Shown here: in pieces, positions 12,535 to 23,435 of the stretch
Numbering within the stretch: position 1 is the stretch's first letter
Layout: each line of letters begins with the position of its first letter
Assembly: GCA_002150815.3 (NCBI GenBank)
Contig: NDFF03000013.1
Span: 682,001 to 746,000, forward strand
Reading direction: 5' to 3'
From: Grammothele lineata
Lineage: Eukaryota; Basidiomycota; Agaricomycetes; Polyporales; Polyporaceae
Length of the DNA: 64,000 nucleotides
Translations under genes and position numbers: made by a program
The notes under the pieces: generated by a model
Told to the model about the DNA's origin: nothing
The model's database searches: none
Seen by the model: the letters and a program-made list of their open reading frames with translations, nothing else

Positions 12535-14036
12535 ATGATTACCCTTAGTCCCGGGTCGCTCTGCGACGTCTGCGCCGACGAGTATGGGTCCCGCAACGCC
12601 CCCCACTGTATCCCCTGCGGTGAGTGCCTTCGCCGTTGTGCCTCCGCGGCTCGTAAAAAATCTCATCGTCGTCCGCTTCCTCTAGGTCACGTCCTATGCC
12701 TGAACTGCTGCAACAACATCGTCAAAAAGACACCTCCCCGTCTTTCGCCTGCCTGTCCTTTTTGTCGCATCAGCTTCACGAGCGACTCGGCTCGTCTCAT
12801 CCGTATCGATTGGGGTACCGGTAGCGCTTGGTCCTCTCCGAAGCGCACCACCCTCGAGGCCCACGACATCGACGTTGGCGAGGATGATGTCCTCTTGCTC
12901 AACCCCGGCTCTCTCAAAACTCGCGCCGAAGCTCGCCGCCTTGAGTCAAAGGTGGCCCAGGTGGCGGCCAAGAAGTGTTCGGTGGAGGAAGTGACGACGC
13001 TGCATAGGGAGCTTCAGGACTGGTTGAACTCGGACAAGCTGGATGAGCAGGTACGTTTTGTCGCTCATCATATCTCACGCCTCCTCTAACTTCGTTGTCG
13101 ACCTCTAGACCTCGTCTCTCCAGCTCAGCGCTGCCCTTCTGCGCGCCATCCTCATCAACCACGTCGCCCATTCTGAGGCTGCCCGTCATGCCAAGATGGT
13201 CGAGTCACAGCTGACGGAGCAGTTGGACAGGGCCGACCTCGAGAAGGAGAAAATGGAGGCTGAGCTGCGAAGCTTGGTAAGTCGCCGCGTCTTTCCGTCG
13301 AAAATTTGTTAGCGCTGACTGAGGCTGTCCGTAGAGGGCCCAGTATTCGCAAAAGGCGCAGGAATGCCAATCTCTCCGCGCCGAGCTCAACAAGGCGAAC
13401 ATCAAGGTCTCTGCGCCTTCGCTTGGTGTCCCTTCGACGCCTCCTCCCACCGCCAGCCTTCCAATTCAGAACTCCGGCTTGGTCACTCCACCCCGGCCTC
13501 AGTCCGTTTCCACGGCGTCGGCAGGATCTCGGTCCGGTGCTACCTCTCCGACGTCACCGATCCGCTCTTACGCACCGCCTTTCCCATCTTCGCTTGCGAG
13601 ACCCCCTTCGACGATCCACTCCCGTACGGCCTCACTCGCTGGTCAACGTTCCATGACGCCTTCGGTTCGGTCCAGGACTCCCGCTGTCAGCGGCGCTGAC
13701 ATCGCCCGGCCTGCCACTATACCCCCCAAGATTCGTCGGATGTCGATGTCGTCGACGCCTACGCCCTCCAAAATGTCTCGCTCCAGCTCGAGCTCGGACG
13801 AGAAAGAAAAAGAGAAGCAACGCTTCGAGGCCAAGCAACGGGAGAAGGACGAGCGCCGTGTTCAGCTCATCCAACGCTGGATCCCGCCCGCCGACGCCCT
13901 CTCTAGTAGCCCTCCCACCGGACGGCCGGAGAGGTTCGGGTCGCCTATGCCCCATTCCTCGAGCGCGTCTCGCCACCATGCTTCTCCCATGCCGCCGTTG
14001 CGGTACAAGACGCCCCTTTCCAACGCCTCGCCGTGA
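12535..14036 (+). CDS. RING-type zinc finger/coiled-coil protein, paralogue 1
   Basis: Probable E3 ubiquitin ligase or RING scaffold of unknown target. Four exons (12535-12619, 12686-13050, 13109-13276, 13335-14036) give 439 residues. A C3HC4 RING fills residues 10-58: CDVC at the first pair, HCIPCGHVLCLNCC in the middle and CPFC at the last pair. Then come a linker with IRIDWG, a helical block (ARRLESKVAQVAAKKCSVEE) ending at KLDEQ, a coiled coil (LTEQLDRADLEKEKMEAEL through about residue 230) and a long Ser/Pro/Thr-rich tail with basic patches. The same layout recurs at 51.4-54.8 kb and 59.7-61.8 kb. The phase-0 intron after the helical block is at the same place in all three. Here the RING intron falls between CG and H, unlike the other two copies, and no micro-exon is needed. 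RING identity is sure; the biochemical role is inferred from the fold only. Confidence 0.88.
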
Positions 14037-14771
14037 GGATGGGTCGGACTCGGTTTGCTATCGATATTTATCATTCCATCGGATCACTTATTTCCCCCTC
14101 TGCGCTGCGCCCGTCGTCTGGTTACAGTACACGATATACATAGTGCCGTTCCCGTTCCCCTAATATCTCCCTGTTTCGTTTCGCTCGTCATGGATTGACT
14201 TCCCTTCGGATGCACATCCCTCTACCTTTGCTCCGTATATACTTATCCGCCTTATACTTCTCTGCACATATTGGGCTTCTGGTCTCGCACACTGCGCTAC
14301 CCTTCGCACCCTCCGCGTCCATTCCCTTTCCCCTTCCTGATACCAGTTTTTTTTTGTTTTTTGTGTCTGCTGCTCCTGCTCATCTCGTCGCATTTCTCTG
14401 TTGTCTCGCTTGTCCCTGGCTCTGGCTTTCTCGCCGTGTCTCGTGACGTGGAGCTTGTCTCCCGTCTCCCCCTAGTCTTGTCGAACGCTGCTCGCTCGAT
14501 GGACATCTCAATATCCATCCTATTCCCCACCCCTATCCCTACCCCATCCTACCTACTACAGCTCACCTACTCTCCTCTGTGTAGCAATGGTTGTTTCTCT
14601 TACTCCTGCTTCCTAGTACTCTGTTACGTCGCTTCTTGCTTTTACGACCCTCCGTTACGGATAGAACGTCCTTCACGATACCAATACGATATTTCATGAT
14701 GTTTTAGATTATAGTATTTACGTGTGCTTTGTTGGACATTGGCGCACTGTCGCTGCAAGTCATGGCTGCCT
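14037..14771. other. 3' flank of RING paralogue 1
   Basis: T/C-rich sequence (14040-14700) consistent with a 3' untranslated region and terminator zone. I see no gene. Confidence 0.4.
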
Positions 14772-15575
14772 TTATGTTGCGAGGGCTTCTTCGGCGCCGA
14801 CTGAAGGCTTCAAGACCTCGCGATTGTCTTTTGGAAGCTCGTTCATGTCTGCCAGTTCGAGAGCCTTCGAGGACCGCTTTGCGGGTGTCTTGGCGTAGAA
14901 TGCGAAGATGGGCGTGCGATCGCTACGAGGCGACTGCATTCTGGGCTTTTTTCTTGCCTCCATCTGCGGTATCTGCATTCTTCCAAACATTCGAAGCCCA
15001 TCCGACTTCCCCAGCCGCCGCACCTCCATATGATCAAGCCGATGTTCGTAGTTCATGACCATGCTGCCGCTGCTCAGCCGAAGAGAGAAGGAAATAGAGC
15101 CTGCAGATCCTGCAACGCGCCCGCGGAGTACGCGAAGGTTCGAGGGTCAGCTCACCGCGGCCGGTCCTTCGACTCCCCCGCTGTCGCGCAGTATTCGCCG
15201 GTCGAATCGAGCTTGTGTATGGCCTGCAGATAGCTCTCAGCAGAGCTGGCGTATCATGCAGGGTCGCAAAGACGTGATTGCTGCTGCCTGGAGGCCTGGG
15301 AGGGTTGCGGCCGGGCTCTGGAGTTTGAGGTGCAGGGTTCGGATCTTGAGGTCAGATGCTAGGCGGCTTTTGCGCCAGTTCATTCACGCTCGGGCAGGGT
15401 CCTACCTCGTTGGAAGCGCATGGGAATGCCCTTTACAATGTATGTGTCTTGCTCATGCCGCAGGTTGTTGCTGACTAGCTCTGCAGGCGGGCCAGCCGCG
15501 GCGGCGCCCACGAAATCAAGTTGTGCCGAACCACAGTCGCCACTCGCGGGCGGACACTCTGGCCACGGCTAGCCA
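14772..15575 (-). other. Coding-like fragment, exon structure unresolved
   Basis: The minus strand shows a plausible terminal exon ending in TAA at 14772, with a Lys/Ser/Pro-rich tail (KPRMQSPRSDRTPIFAFY, KTPAKRSSKALELADMNEL). Farther upstream lies another protein-like frame around 15400-15570 (AELVSNNLRHEQDTYIVKG, IPMRFQR). Introns with good signals could separate them, for example GTGAGC...TTGCAG near 15110-15155, but several frames compete and no single reading joins all pieces. No start codon or family could be identified. It could be the 3' end of a small lineage-specific gene or a decayed one. Confidence 0.3.
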
Positions 15576-16712
15576 CCGAACCACTCGGGACTGCCCATCT
15601 GGACCAACAACGCGTACATACGTGACGGTGCCACGTACGCGGCGTTACATACCCACTTCCTCCCTAGGCCCGGCGCCGCCACACCGTGTGCGGGCAAGCC
15701 CGCCGGTCCCCTCCAGCTCATCACCGCATGGCGATCCGCGACGCGCTAGCGGGGCGTCCTCGACACCTCTTACGGCAATGCTGCAGCGGACTTTGGCGAC
15801 AGTGACGCAGTGCGCACCGTGCGACATTGCCACATGCGCCGCCGGGAGGTCGACCCGTGGCAGGCGCCGCGGTGTGCCTCTCTCTGTCACTCAGCGGGGA
15901 TGTGTACCAGCCGCGGGGTTTCGGATCTTGAATTGGTGGACTGATGACCCACGGGTGCAAGCTGCGCCCACATGTCTCCATGGAGGTGCTCACTATGACC
16001 AGCTGGCACAGACCGAGCGGAAAGAGACCGGGTGGCGACACGTTGCTGAGGTGAGTTGAGGTGAAAGGGCAAGTAGGTTGCGGTGTGCTAACATCACTCT
16101 TGGGAAAGTCAGGCAGCTTACTTGAGTAGCAATGGCGTCGTCAGTGTCTAGTGCCCCCTAGGCTCGGGTTGCTGGCGGCGGCGCTGGAGTACAAGGCATA
16201 TTCGACTGCCTCACCCGGGTCGCGCTGAAGACATGGACAATGTCTTCGCTGTAGTGCGACAACCTAACACCTGTCGCGAAGTGCTATTCGATTATCCCAC
16301 CTTCATGGTTCTAGTGCTTCAGCGCGACTGAGGTGAGGTGGACTGGTTGTCGACTTACCACGTCAGCGATGACCTTTCACTTTACACACATCTTTGGTCC
16401 CCTGAGACGCAGAGCTTGTTGACATGTATACGTTCGCCGTCCCCAAGACCGCATTCACTGAGTAAGTGAATCGCATACTCCAATCAACTGTGCCGTCTTG
16501 ATCACTTCTCTGTAATGACTGCATTCGCGCCATCGGGTTGGGACAGCTCAACTAGCGCAATCAATTCCGAGTTACCAGCTCGCCTAGGTCTGTACGTAGC
16601 AGTAATACATACGCATTTACAACAATTCGGGAACTTCAAAGTCTTCAATCGCAGGACATAAGCTTCACTATGTCATCGTAGGTTGGTGGTCGTGTCAACT
16701 AGACGAGCATTG
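15576..16712. other. Intergenic; contains a hairpin-forming inverted repeat
   Basis: No supported gene. The notable content is the inverted repeat at 16209-16338, listed separately. The left part (15600-16060) has overlapping GC-rich open frames without domain content. Confidence 0.4.
16209..16338. repeat. Imperfect inverted repeat/long hairpin
   Basis: The left arm 16209-16230 and right arm 16317-16338 are reverse complements at 19 of 22 positions, including a perfect 11-base block ending in GCGCTGAAG on the left. Within the 86-nt loop there are two further perfect stems: 16227-16234 with 16240-16247 (8 bp, 5-nt loop, partly competing with the outer stem) and 16256-16261 with 16272-16277 (6 bp). 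It is intergenic, just downstream of the first DUF6534 gene. It could be a solo miniature element, a structured RNA or chance. Confidence 0.55.
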
Positions 16713-18807
16713 TTAAAGATCCGCACAAATAGACTCCTCCAACCCCTTATTGTCGCGGGGAATGTGCGCCTCCCCTGGAACCGTCGTTTGAGGGAGGACC
16801 TGCATCATGGACGCATCTATGTCAGTGCCAGGAGTCGACATTTGTGATCGAGTGTCAACCCGTCCGCTAACGCTGCGACCCACATCTAGGCTGCCATCGC
16901 CGGTCCATGCAGAGCCACGTGTCGGAGGAGACAGGCGGAATGAAAGTGTCTCTCCTTGAGCTAGCTTGTCCCTCAGTGACCGGCGGGCGTTCAATGTCGC
17001 AAGGAGTGCGTTGAGGAGCACTATTCGGAAGGATGATAGACGTCAGAGCGCGGCGTACTGGATGAGTAAAAACTCACGTTTTCCCACGCAGAAATAGAAA
17101 CCGATGTAGATGAAGGTATTTGGCGAAAGCGCGTACTGGGCGAAGGTCTTCAAGTAAGCACAGAGCTTCGGAAACCGTAGATGGACACGTACCGCGATCA
17201 AAGTCGCCATTGCGCACAGTCTAAGAGATGATACTCAGCTAGGGCAACATCCGAACGAAATTAACACACGTTGAGACGATACCCGTACTGATCGTGTAGA
17301 GTATGAGTGTACGGACGGCGCTTTGCGATCTGAATATGGAAATGACGTTCAGATCAGTAATCGAAGTAGTCTCTAGATGATAGGCTGACCTTTTGAAATC
17401 ACCTCGTCGGGTGTACAACAGGAAGCACAAGGTAGCAGAATTGAATATATCTGTAATCACGGAAGCCGACAACGCCGCTTTGAGCTCCACCTGCGAGATA
17501 TCTTTGTAAGCCATTATTTGTTGCGGCTGAATGTGAAGTGAAGGAGTGTCACGTCTTCTTACCGCGGCCCTGGCATTGAGTTCAGCGTAGGTCTGGCAAT
17601 TTGCGCTGTAGTGGGTGCATCAGATTATGGAATAGGCGTATTCCACTTAGGCTTACGCTTTTCCCGCCAAGGCTTCGAGCACGAACATATACAGTAATTA
17701 GATACGAGTCCCGTCTGACGGAAAGAGACGGAGCATACCCGTTGATAATCCTGGGTCGTCAAGGATTAAGTAGATACTCAGAGAGGCGTAGAAGAGATAA
17801 CACACCGAGTGTTGAAAGAAGCGCGACGATCTGCACGGTTTGTTGAATGTAGAGCAATGGCATGCTTTCAGAAGTAGCACTCACTAGGACCACTTGCAAA
17901 ATTACGTGTCTCCCGCTCACTAGAGGGTGTTGGGAATAACCGTTTGGTAAGCCATTTGGACGATGAATCTCGAAGCCTTACATATCCAGATCCTGTAACA
18001 GAATATCCTATCCATACAATATCAAGTCAGATCGCTTTAGGATAGCACGAGAGCGTGAGGTTGACGCACCCTCGTACGATTGCGTCGTTCAGTGTCTGAC
18101 GGTGAATCAGTGGGTGGCGTTGACACAAGTGGTGCCAGTGAGACATACTGTAACTTGTACCTGAGCCTATTATTGATATGGCACATCGTATGAGGAATTT
18201 TACAGCCAACGTAGGGGGTAGAGGACGTACTACAACACTCCTGTAGGCAAGTGGAAACGCCATCGTCACTCGACTCCAGATGTTCCGATTTGGACAGGAG
18301 TGCACGTACCATACAAGTCTGGACAAAGCGGCGTGATTTCCAAAATCTGCAATTCCATACACGTAGACGGCATGCGAGGTGAACACGGTATGAAGGGTAT
18401 CCAAAACCCTGGAAAGGGAGTAGCAGTGAGTATTCATCGTGCCTCTGGCGCAAGCGAATTGAGCAAACCAGAGAATCCCGATCTAAAAATGAAAGCAATC
18501 GTTCAGTACGAAAATGGAATGTGTAAAGGAAACATCAAACCCACTGATACTTTCGTGAATCTCGAGTCATCTGGGCTTCGCCCAAAATACGTGTACGTCT
18601 GAAGGGTAGTGAGACCGTACAAGCTGTGGGGACCGGTGTAAAGTCATCTTGCGAGTCAGTGGTCACTGAGATGCATCCTTACCTGACAGAGAAGATATAC
18701 CCTGGCGATAGAGAATGGTGAGGATGGCGTACATATTCATCTGTTAATTACCAAGTGTTCGTACCAATGAACGCTGCACCTAGCGTAGTGTTTAGGGAGG
18801 TATCCAT
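16713..18807 (-). CDS. DUF6534 multi-pass membrane protein, tandem copy A
   Basis: Integral membrane protein of the Agaricomycete-expanded DUF6534 family, function unknown. The start is at 18807 (MDTSLNTTLGAAFIG). Exon 1 (18765-18807) splices to a 19-nt micro-exon (18683-18701), then to an exon with LYGLTTLQTYTYFGRSPDD. Later exons give VLDTLHTVFTSHAVYVYGI, VQIVALLSTL, CQTYAELNARAA, a hydrophobic stretch ending SATLCFLLYTRRGDFKR, VRTLILYTISTGIVST, LSPNTFIYIGFYFCVGK and the closing VLLNALLATLNARRSLRD. These are the characteristic family blocks and imply about seven helices. The C-terminal tail is hydrophilic and ends at TAA 16713. About ten short introns are present; middle exon edges are approximate. 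Copies B and C follow in the same orientation. Confidence 0.85.
18683..18701 (-). other. 19-nt internal micro-exon of DUF6534 copy A
   Basis: Flanked by CGCCAG acceptor and GTAAGG donor. It links phase 1 to phase 2 and completes the helix read as GYIFSVSLYG. Equal-length counterparts exist at 22116-22134 and 25417-25435. Confidence 0.7.
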
Positions 18808-20120
18808 CCTGAGGCTTGGGGGGATAGAACCGAAGGATCATCCACGGTCACTTGCGCCTTATGAACGGGATTCTCTACCCCTGAGCGCACAATCATCGCC
18901 GGACATCGGAGGTCCACGACTCGGAGTATTTCAGCGTCCGAGGGAAGGCCTTTGTGTGTACACCGCTCATGTCTTCTACATCATCTTCCACCGCCTAGAA
19001 AATGTCCATGGGAGAGCGTAACTATTGAATTCGATTGAGTGATGAGCGGGCCAATATCATTTCCGCCCGGGAAGGCCTCCAGCAAGTGCGGAACGCTGCC
19101 ACACACGCCCACAATGGCGACTTCATCAGCGAAAGCTGCCATGCGATCGCGAGCGCGCAAACCGCCCCAGCATGGACTACTCGCCTGCGGCATCGGGAAA
19201 ATGTGTACTCCTGCTAGGAAGATGCAGTGTTCCGTGCACTCAGGATGCTGATCCTGATACCATCGCTCAGATCCGAGGGAAATGTAAAAAAAAATTAGAG
19301 AGACGACTCACTGCTGGCGGTCCGAGGTAGCATATGACGCCGCTCACGTAGAGCTTCGACCCGTGAGTCGGACTCGGACGACAGCGCCCAAGGCGAAGTC
19401 GTTGTGATTCTTGGGCGCACATTTATCGCGTGACAGCTCCCCGCGCGAGCCGAGTTGAGAGATTAGTCGAACGCTTGACCTCACCGTATAACGATAGGAG
19501 CCCACTGCACTGAGGCTGTTGTTGGTGTTCGAATCCGAGAAGAGATGAAGACAGACGATGTTCTTACAAACTCACTAACCGAATGGCTCATCACCGCGTC
19601 ATTAGATCAACTTCGAGTTTTAACTCATCACGGGCCACGCCTTGAGCAGCGCTGCGCCGAAGAATGGGAGCTGAGCATCTCACAAGCTTGCGGTTGGGGG
19701 CCTCCTCCCGACGTCGTCTCCGTCCGTTCGCTCGTATTACTCCGGATTCGGGTTGGGGGTCCGGTAACGGGAGTGACTGGGAGTCATTGGCTGACTGACT
19801 GACTGCATAGGTTTGCCGGCGGGAGAGGTGGCAGTGTACATTCGAGCAGCGTTATAGATAGGACGCATACGTAGAGCATGAACTGGGCGTTCGCGATACA
19901 GTAGGCTTCATGAAAAGTGCATGAGAGATGTGGCCAAGTTCCGAACGGATTGGGCAGAAAGGACCGGCTAGATTCGCCACGTTTGACGGGCCGGGGTCCT
20001 CAGTAACTGCGCTGCGACCGTTGGTTCGATTCTCATTCAGGGCAAAATGATTTACGATCAGGACTCGAAGTCATTGTGCGATGTTATGCCTCAAGAAATA
20101 CATAGTAGCACAGAGTACGG
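18808..20120. other. Intergenic between DUF6534 copies A and B
   Basis: 5' flank of copy A and 3' flank of copy B. Parts of it (about 18930-19430) resemble the 5' flank of copy B (about 22390-22800), including a shared TTGGGCGCA block at 19411 and 22780. A short TGACTGACTGACTG run is near 19790. No gene seen. Confidence 0.45.
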
Positions 20121-22235
20121 TTACACGACATGCTGTTGGTAGTTACCGCCAGGGAGGTGTTGCTGGAAATCCACGCCGTAGGGCTCCCTGTATCCTTTAG
20201 TATACGGAGGAAACTGAGCTGCATCCGGCGGAGTTGTAGGAAATCTCTGCATCAAGGCATAGTATGGTGTCAGTATCAGAAGCGGCTACTAGTGCTGCTC
20301 ATCCTGAGGTTCTAAACTCACCCCGATAACCCCCCCAGCGTCGACGCTTCCTCCACTGTTCGTCCATCCGGTGCTGTTTGGAGGAGAAAGTGGGAGTGCG
20401 ATGCCTCCTTGAGCCATCTTGTCTTTGAGCGATTTGCGAGCGTTGAGCGTGGCAAGGAGGGCATTGAGGAGTACTGATTGAATTGATGGAGATCCGAGTC
20501 ATGAACGAGGGTATTGAAAATTTGAAGGTTACGAAACTCACATTTACCGACACAGAAGTAGAAGCCAATATATATGAAGGTCTCTTCCGAAAGAGTATAC
20601 TGTGTATTGTTAGCTCGATTATAATTCACGAAGACAAGGTCAAAAGTTCGCACTGCAATCAAAGAGGCCATTGCACACAAGCTGATAATATGTGAGCGAG
20701 GAGTCAATGTCCAGGGAAGGGTTGAGGCATACGTTGAGACAACGCCCGTGCTGATTGTGTACAACATCAGCGTACTGATGGTACTCGTCACCCTAAGAAA
20801 AGAGTTGTACTTCAATGCGACAATTACAGAAGTTCCGGGTCCTCAGCGCACTCACCTCTTGAAGTCGCTCTGCCGAGTGTACAGCAGGAAACAGAGAGTA
20901 GTTGAGAGGAGTATGTCGATGACAACGGAAGAAGATAGTGCAGCTTTGATCAGCCACTGCGAAGTACCCATCAATTGTGAGTCTCTGTCAAGGCTTCAAC
21001 TAAGGGAGTGTTGCGGGATTGACATACCGCAATCCTAGTATTCAGCTCGACGTATGTTTCACACTGGGCGCTGTTGTATGGTCAGATTATAGGATGAGAT
21101 CCACAAGGCTGAGAATCCGCCTTACGCCTTTCCTGCCAGGGCTTCCGTACGAAAAGACAGTTAGCTCATGTTGTTGTATGAGGAAATGTTGACATACTCA
21201 TAGAGAATCCTGTATTCCCTAGTGTTCAGTTTCTCGAAGCGAAGTACAGAGGTGATTATTTACCGAGTGTTAAAAGAGTTGTCACCACCTATGTGATGTC
21301 ATTAGTACTAGGTAACGTAGTCTGCAGATTCCGAATGACTCGCCAAGGGTATTTGTAGCATGACATTTCGCTCGCTCACTGATATTATCGACCATGACTC
21401 CGTGCGCAGTCTAGATGATATACTTTGCGACACTCACCAATCCATATCCTATAGCAGAATATTCTATTGACACGATGACTCTGAGTTAGACCACTTCCTA
21501 TTTCGGGAGATAAAGTATTAGACTTACCCTCGTACGATCGCGTCGTTCAGTGACTATAAGTACGGTTGCGATTAGCTCCAGTACAGGACACGCCGCCATT
21601 GCATACCGTTGCCACTACCTGACCCTGGAGGACCATACGGACGGTATGAGGGCTTGCGTTCTGTGAGGCATAGCTATACTAGACGCACCACAACCGTCCT
21701 ACCATGATGGCGTTGAACCATCAGTCGTTCTTTGTAGACTCACGATGTAAGAATGAGCGTACCATTCGAGTTTGGCCAAAGCGACATAGTCTCCAAAATG
21801 CGTGATGCCATACGTATAGATAGCCTCAGATGTGAAGGCGGTATGCACAGTGTCAAGGACCCTACAGCGAGAGTGTGAGAATCAAATTTATTTATGATTG
21901 GACCGGACCGACCATAGAACTCCGACCTGGAGATGATTCGCTCAGTAGGAGATTCGGTCATATATGGTGGAGGAAAATTTACCGAGACCCTCATCAACCT
22001 CGCATCGTCTGGGCTTCGTCCAAAATACGTATACGTTTGAAGCGTTGTGAGACCATACAGACTGGAAGAGCATGTTTAACTTTCGGCCTCTATCGTTATG
22101 TACAAATGCACTCACCCAACAGAAAAAATATACCCTAGTCACCCAAAGAAGCCCGGGCGTGTTTCAAACTTAGTCAGAGGCGGCGGTTCAAGAAATTTGG
22201 GCACGTACCAATGAATGCTGCACCGAGAGTGGGAG
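20121..22235 (-). CDS. DUF6534 multi-pass membrane protein, tandem copy B (start lost in assembly gap)
   Basis: Second DUF6534 copy. The first exon reads PTLGAAFIG up to the run of N at 22236, so the ATG and first few residues lie in the gap. A 19-nt micro-exon (22116-22134) is followed by LYGLTTLQTYTYFGRSPDD, nearly identical to copy A. Next are VLDTVHTAFTSEAIYTYGI, VRGYAI-type middle exons, LCFLLYTRQSDFKR, TLMLYTISTGVVST, YTLSEETFIYIGFYFCVGK and LLATLNARKSLKDKMAQ. A last intron after GGVIG (from the GTGAGT donor near 20325 to a TGCAG acceptor near 20250) leads to a Pro/Tyr/Gln-rich tail ending in NYQQHVV and TAA at 20121. Copies A and B are more alike than either is to C. No internal stop or frameshift is seen in the spliced reading. 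Confidence 0.8.
22116..22134 (-). other. 19-nt internal micro-exon of DUF6534 copy B
   Basis: Bounded by a CTAG acceptor and GTGAGT donor, same length and phase as in copies A and C. Encodes the GYIFSVG part of the first helix. Confidence 0.7.
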
Positions 22236-22255
22236 NNNNNNNNNNNNNNNNNNNN

Positions 22256-22307
<52 letters not shown>
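22236..22307. other. Assembly gap (20 N) abutting a 52-base poly-G run
   Basis: Positions 22236-22255 are N and 22256-22307 are all G. A pure G run next to a gap is typical of two-colour sequencing dark-cycle artefacts or a scaffolding join. Its true length is unknown. It removes the start of DUF6534 copy B. Confidence 0.9.
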
Positions 22308-22309
<2 letters not shown>

Positions 22310-23435
22310 CGCAGACCCCGCGTGAACTCCCGTAGTGTTATAAAGCCGGAACTCGTGAGGCGCACCACACTGTAAGACGCTGGGGTCTTCCCCCAGAGGG
22401 CTATTGTGGATACATCGCTGACGTCTTCATCATCATCTGCCGGACTGAAGCTAGCCTACGAGATGTCGATGTCGATGGATATGACTTCGGAATGCGCGCC
22501 AGAACTCGGAGGCCGCTCACGAGGACGCCGAGCCAGTGCGGGAGCGATGCAATGCGCCCACAACAGCGGCTTCCCCGGCATGCGCTGTCACCGTGTTCTT
22601 CTGAGGAGCAGCGAAGACGACACAAATTCTTTGCGCTGTCGATGCTTCTATTCGGAGCACACAGTTGTGAGACCGTTGGTCGAACAGAATGGAAGGGGAG
22701 GAGCTCACTGTTGGTCTTGCACGGGACATAAACTTTAGAGTTATGACGACCACCGCCGAATACGAACTCAATCTGATCCTTGGGCGCATATCCGTCGAAT
22801 GACGGCCTCGCGCCACAATCCGACAAAACACAAACTACGCGCCGTAATAGACACGCAGTATCTTGTCTGAACGGACGCCACAGGAAAGTTGTTGATACCT
22901 GGAAGTGATCATCCAATGACTATTTGGGCGCGTCCGTAAATGAGGGCATCGTGGTTGGCTCCGATCGTAGTTGCAAGCTTAAGAGGCTTCCGAAGTAGGC
23001 AACCTTCCATCCGTTATCAGCATGGTTCATGAAGTGGGTAGATTGAAGGGAAGCGGGCGAATAGCAGGCACTCACCGGCCCCTTTGGCAGACATTAACGT
23101 GACCCCGGGCGTTTCAACCAATCACTGGCGTATCCTCATGAGGCATCGTGCCCCTCGTGTGACTATGTGGTCATAACCCAAACAATGATTCCGCACAACA
23201 GGATGACACCCTAGAAGTATTGCCTCTAGGATGTTCGGTCTGAGGCGTAGAAGGGCGTAGAACGGAGCTACCACCAATATCTCTCTTGGGACTTGTTGTG
23301 AAGAAAGTTCTAGTCCTGTTTCAAAAACATTCTAGACAGCGATAGCTACAGGCTCCCTGGAATAGCTACTGTGCCACGATTTAGACACCTGTTGCCCTTA
23401 TCAGAACCTTGAATCATTCGGAAGCGAGATAGCGA
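22308..23435. other. Intergenic between DUF6534 copies B and C
   Basis: 5' flank of copy B with diverged similarity to the flank of copy A (see 18808-20120), then sequence without recognised features. Confidence 0.4.

Noticed and set aside
15097..15230. GATA-like zinc finger on the plus strand (CRSC ... LCMAC)
   Set aside because: The spacing between Cys pairs is about 35 residues, against 17-20 in GATA fingers, and the core Trp and Arg are absent.
20005..20045. tRNA suggested by a GGTTCGATTC T-loop-like string
   Set aside because: No acceptor stem, D arm or anticodon arm can be formed around it.
22174..22368. Minus-strand frame with a poly-Pro run
   Set aside because: Made of the poly-G artefact and N gap.
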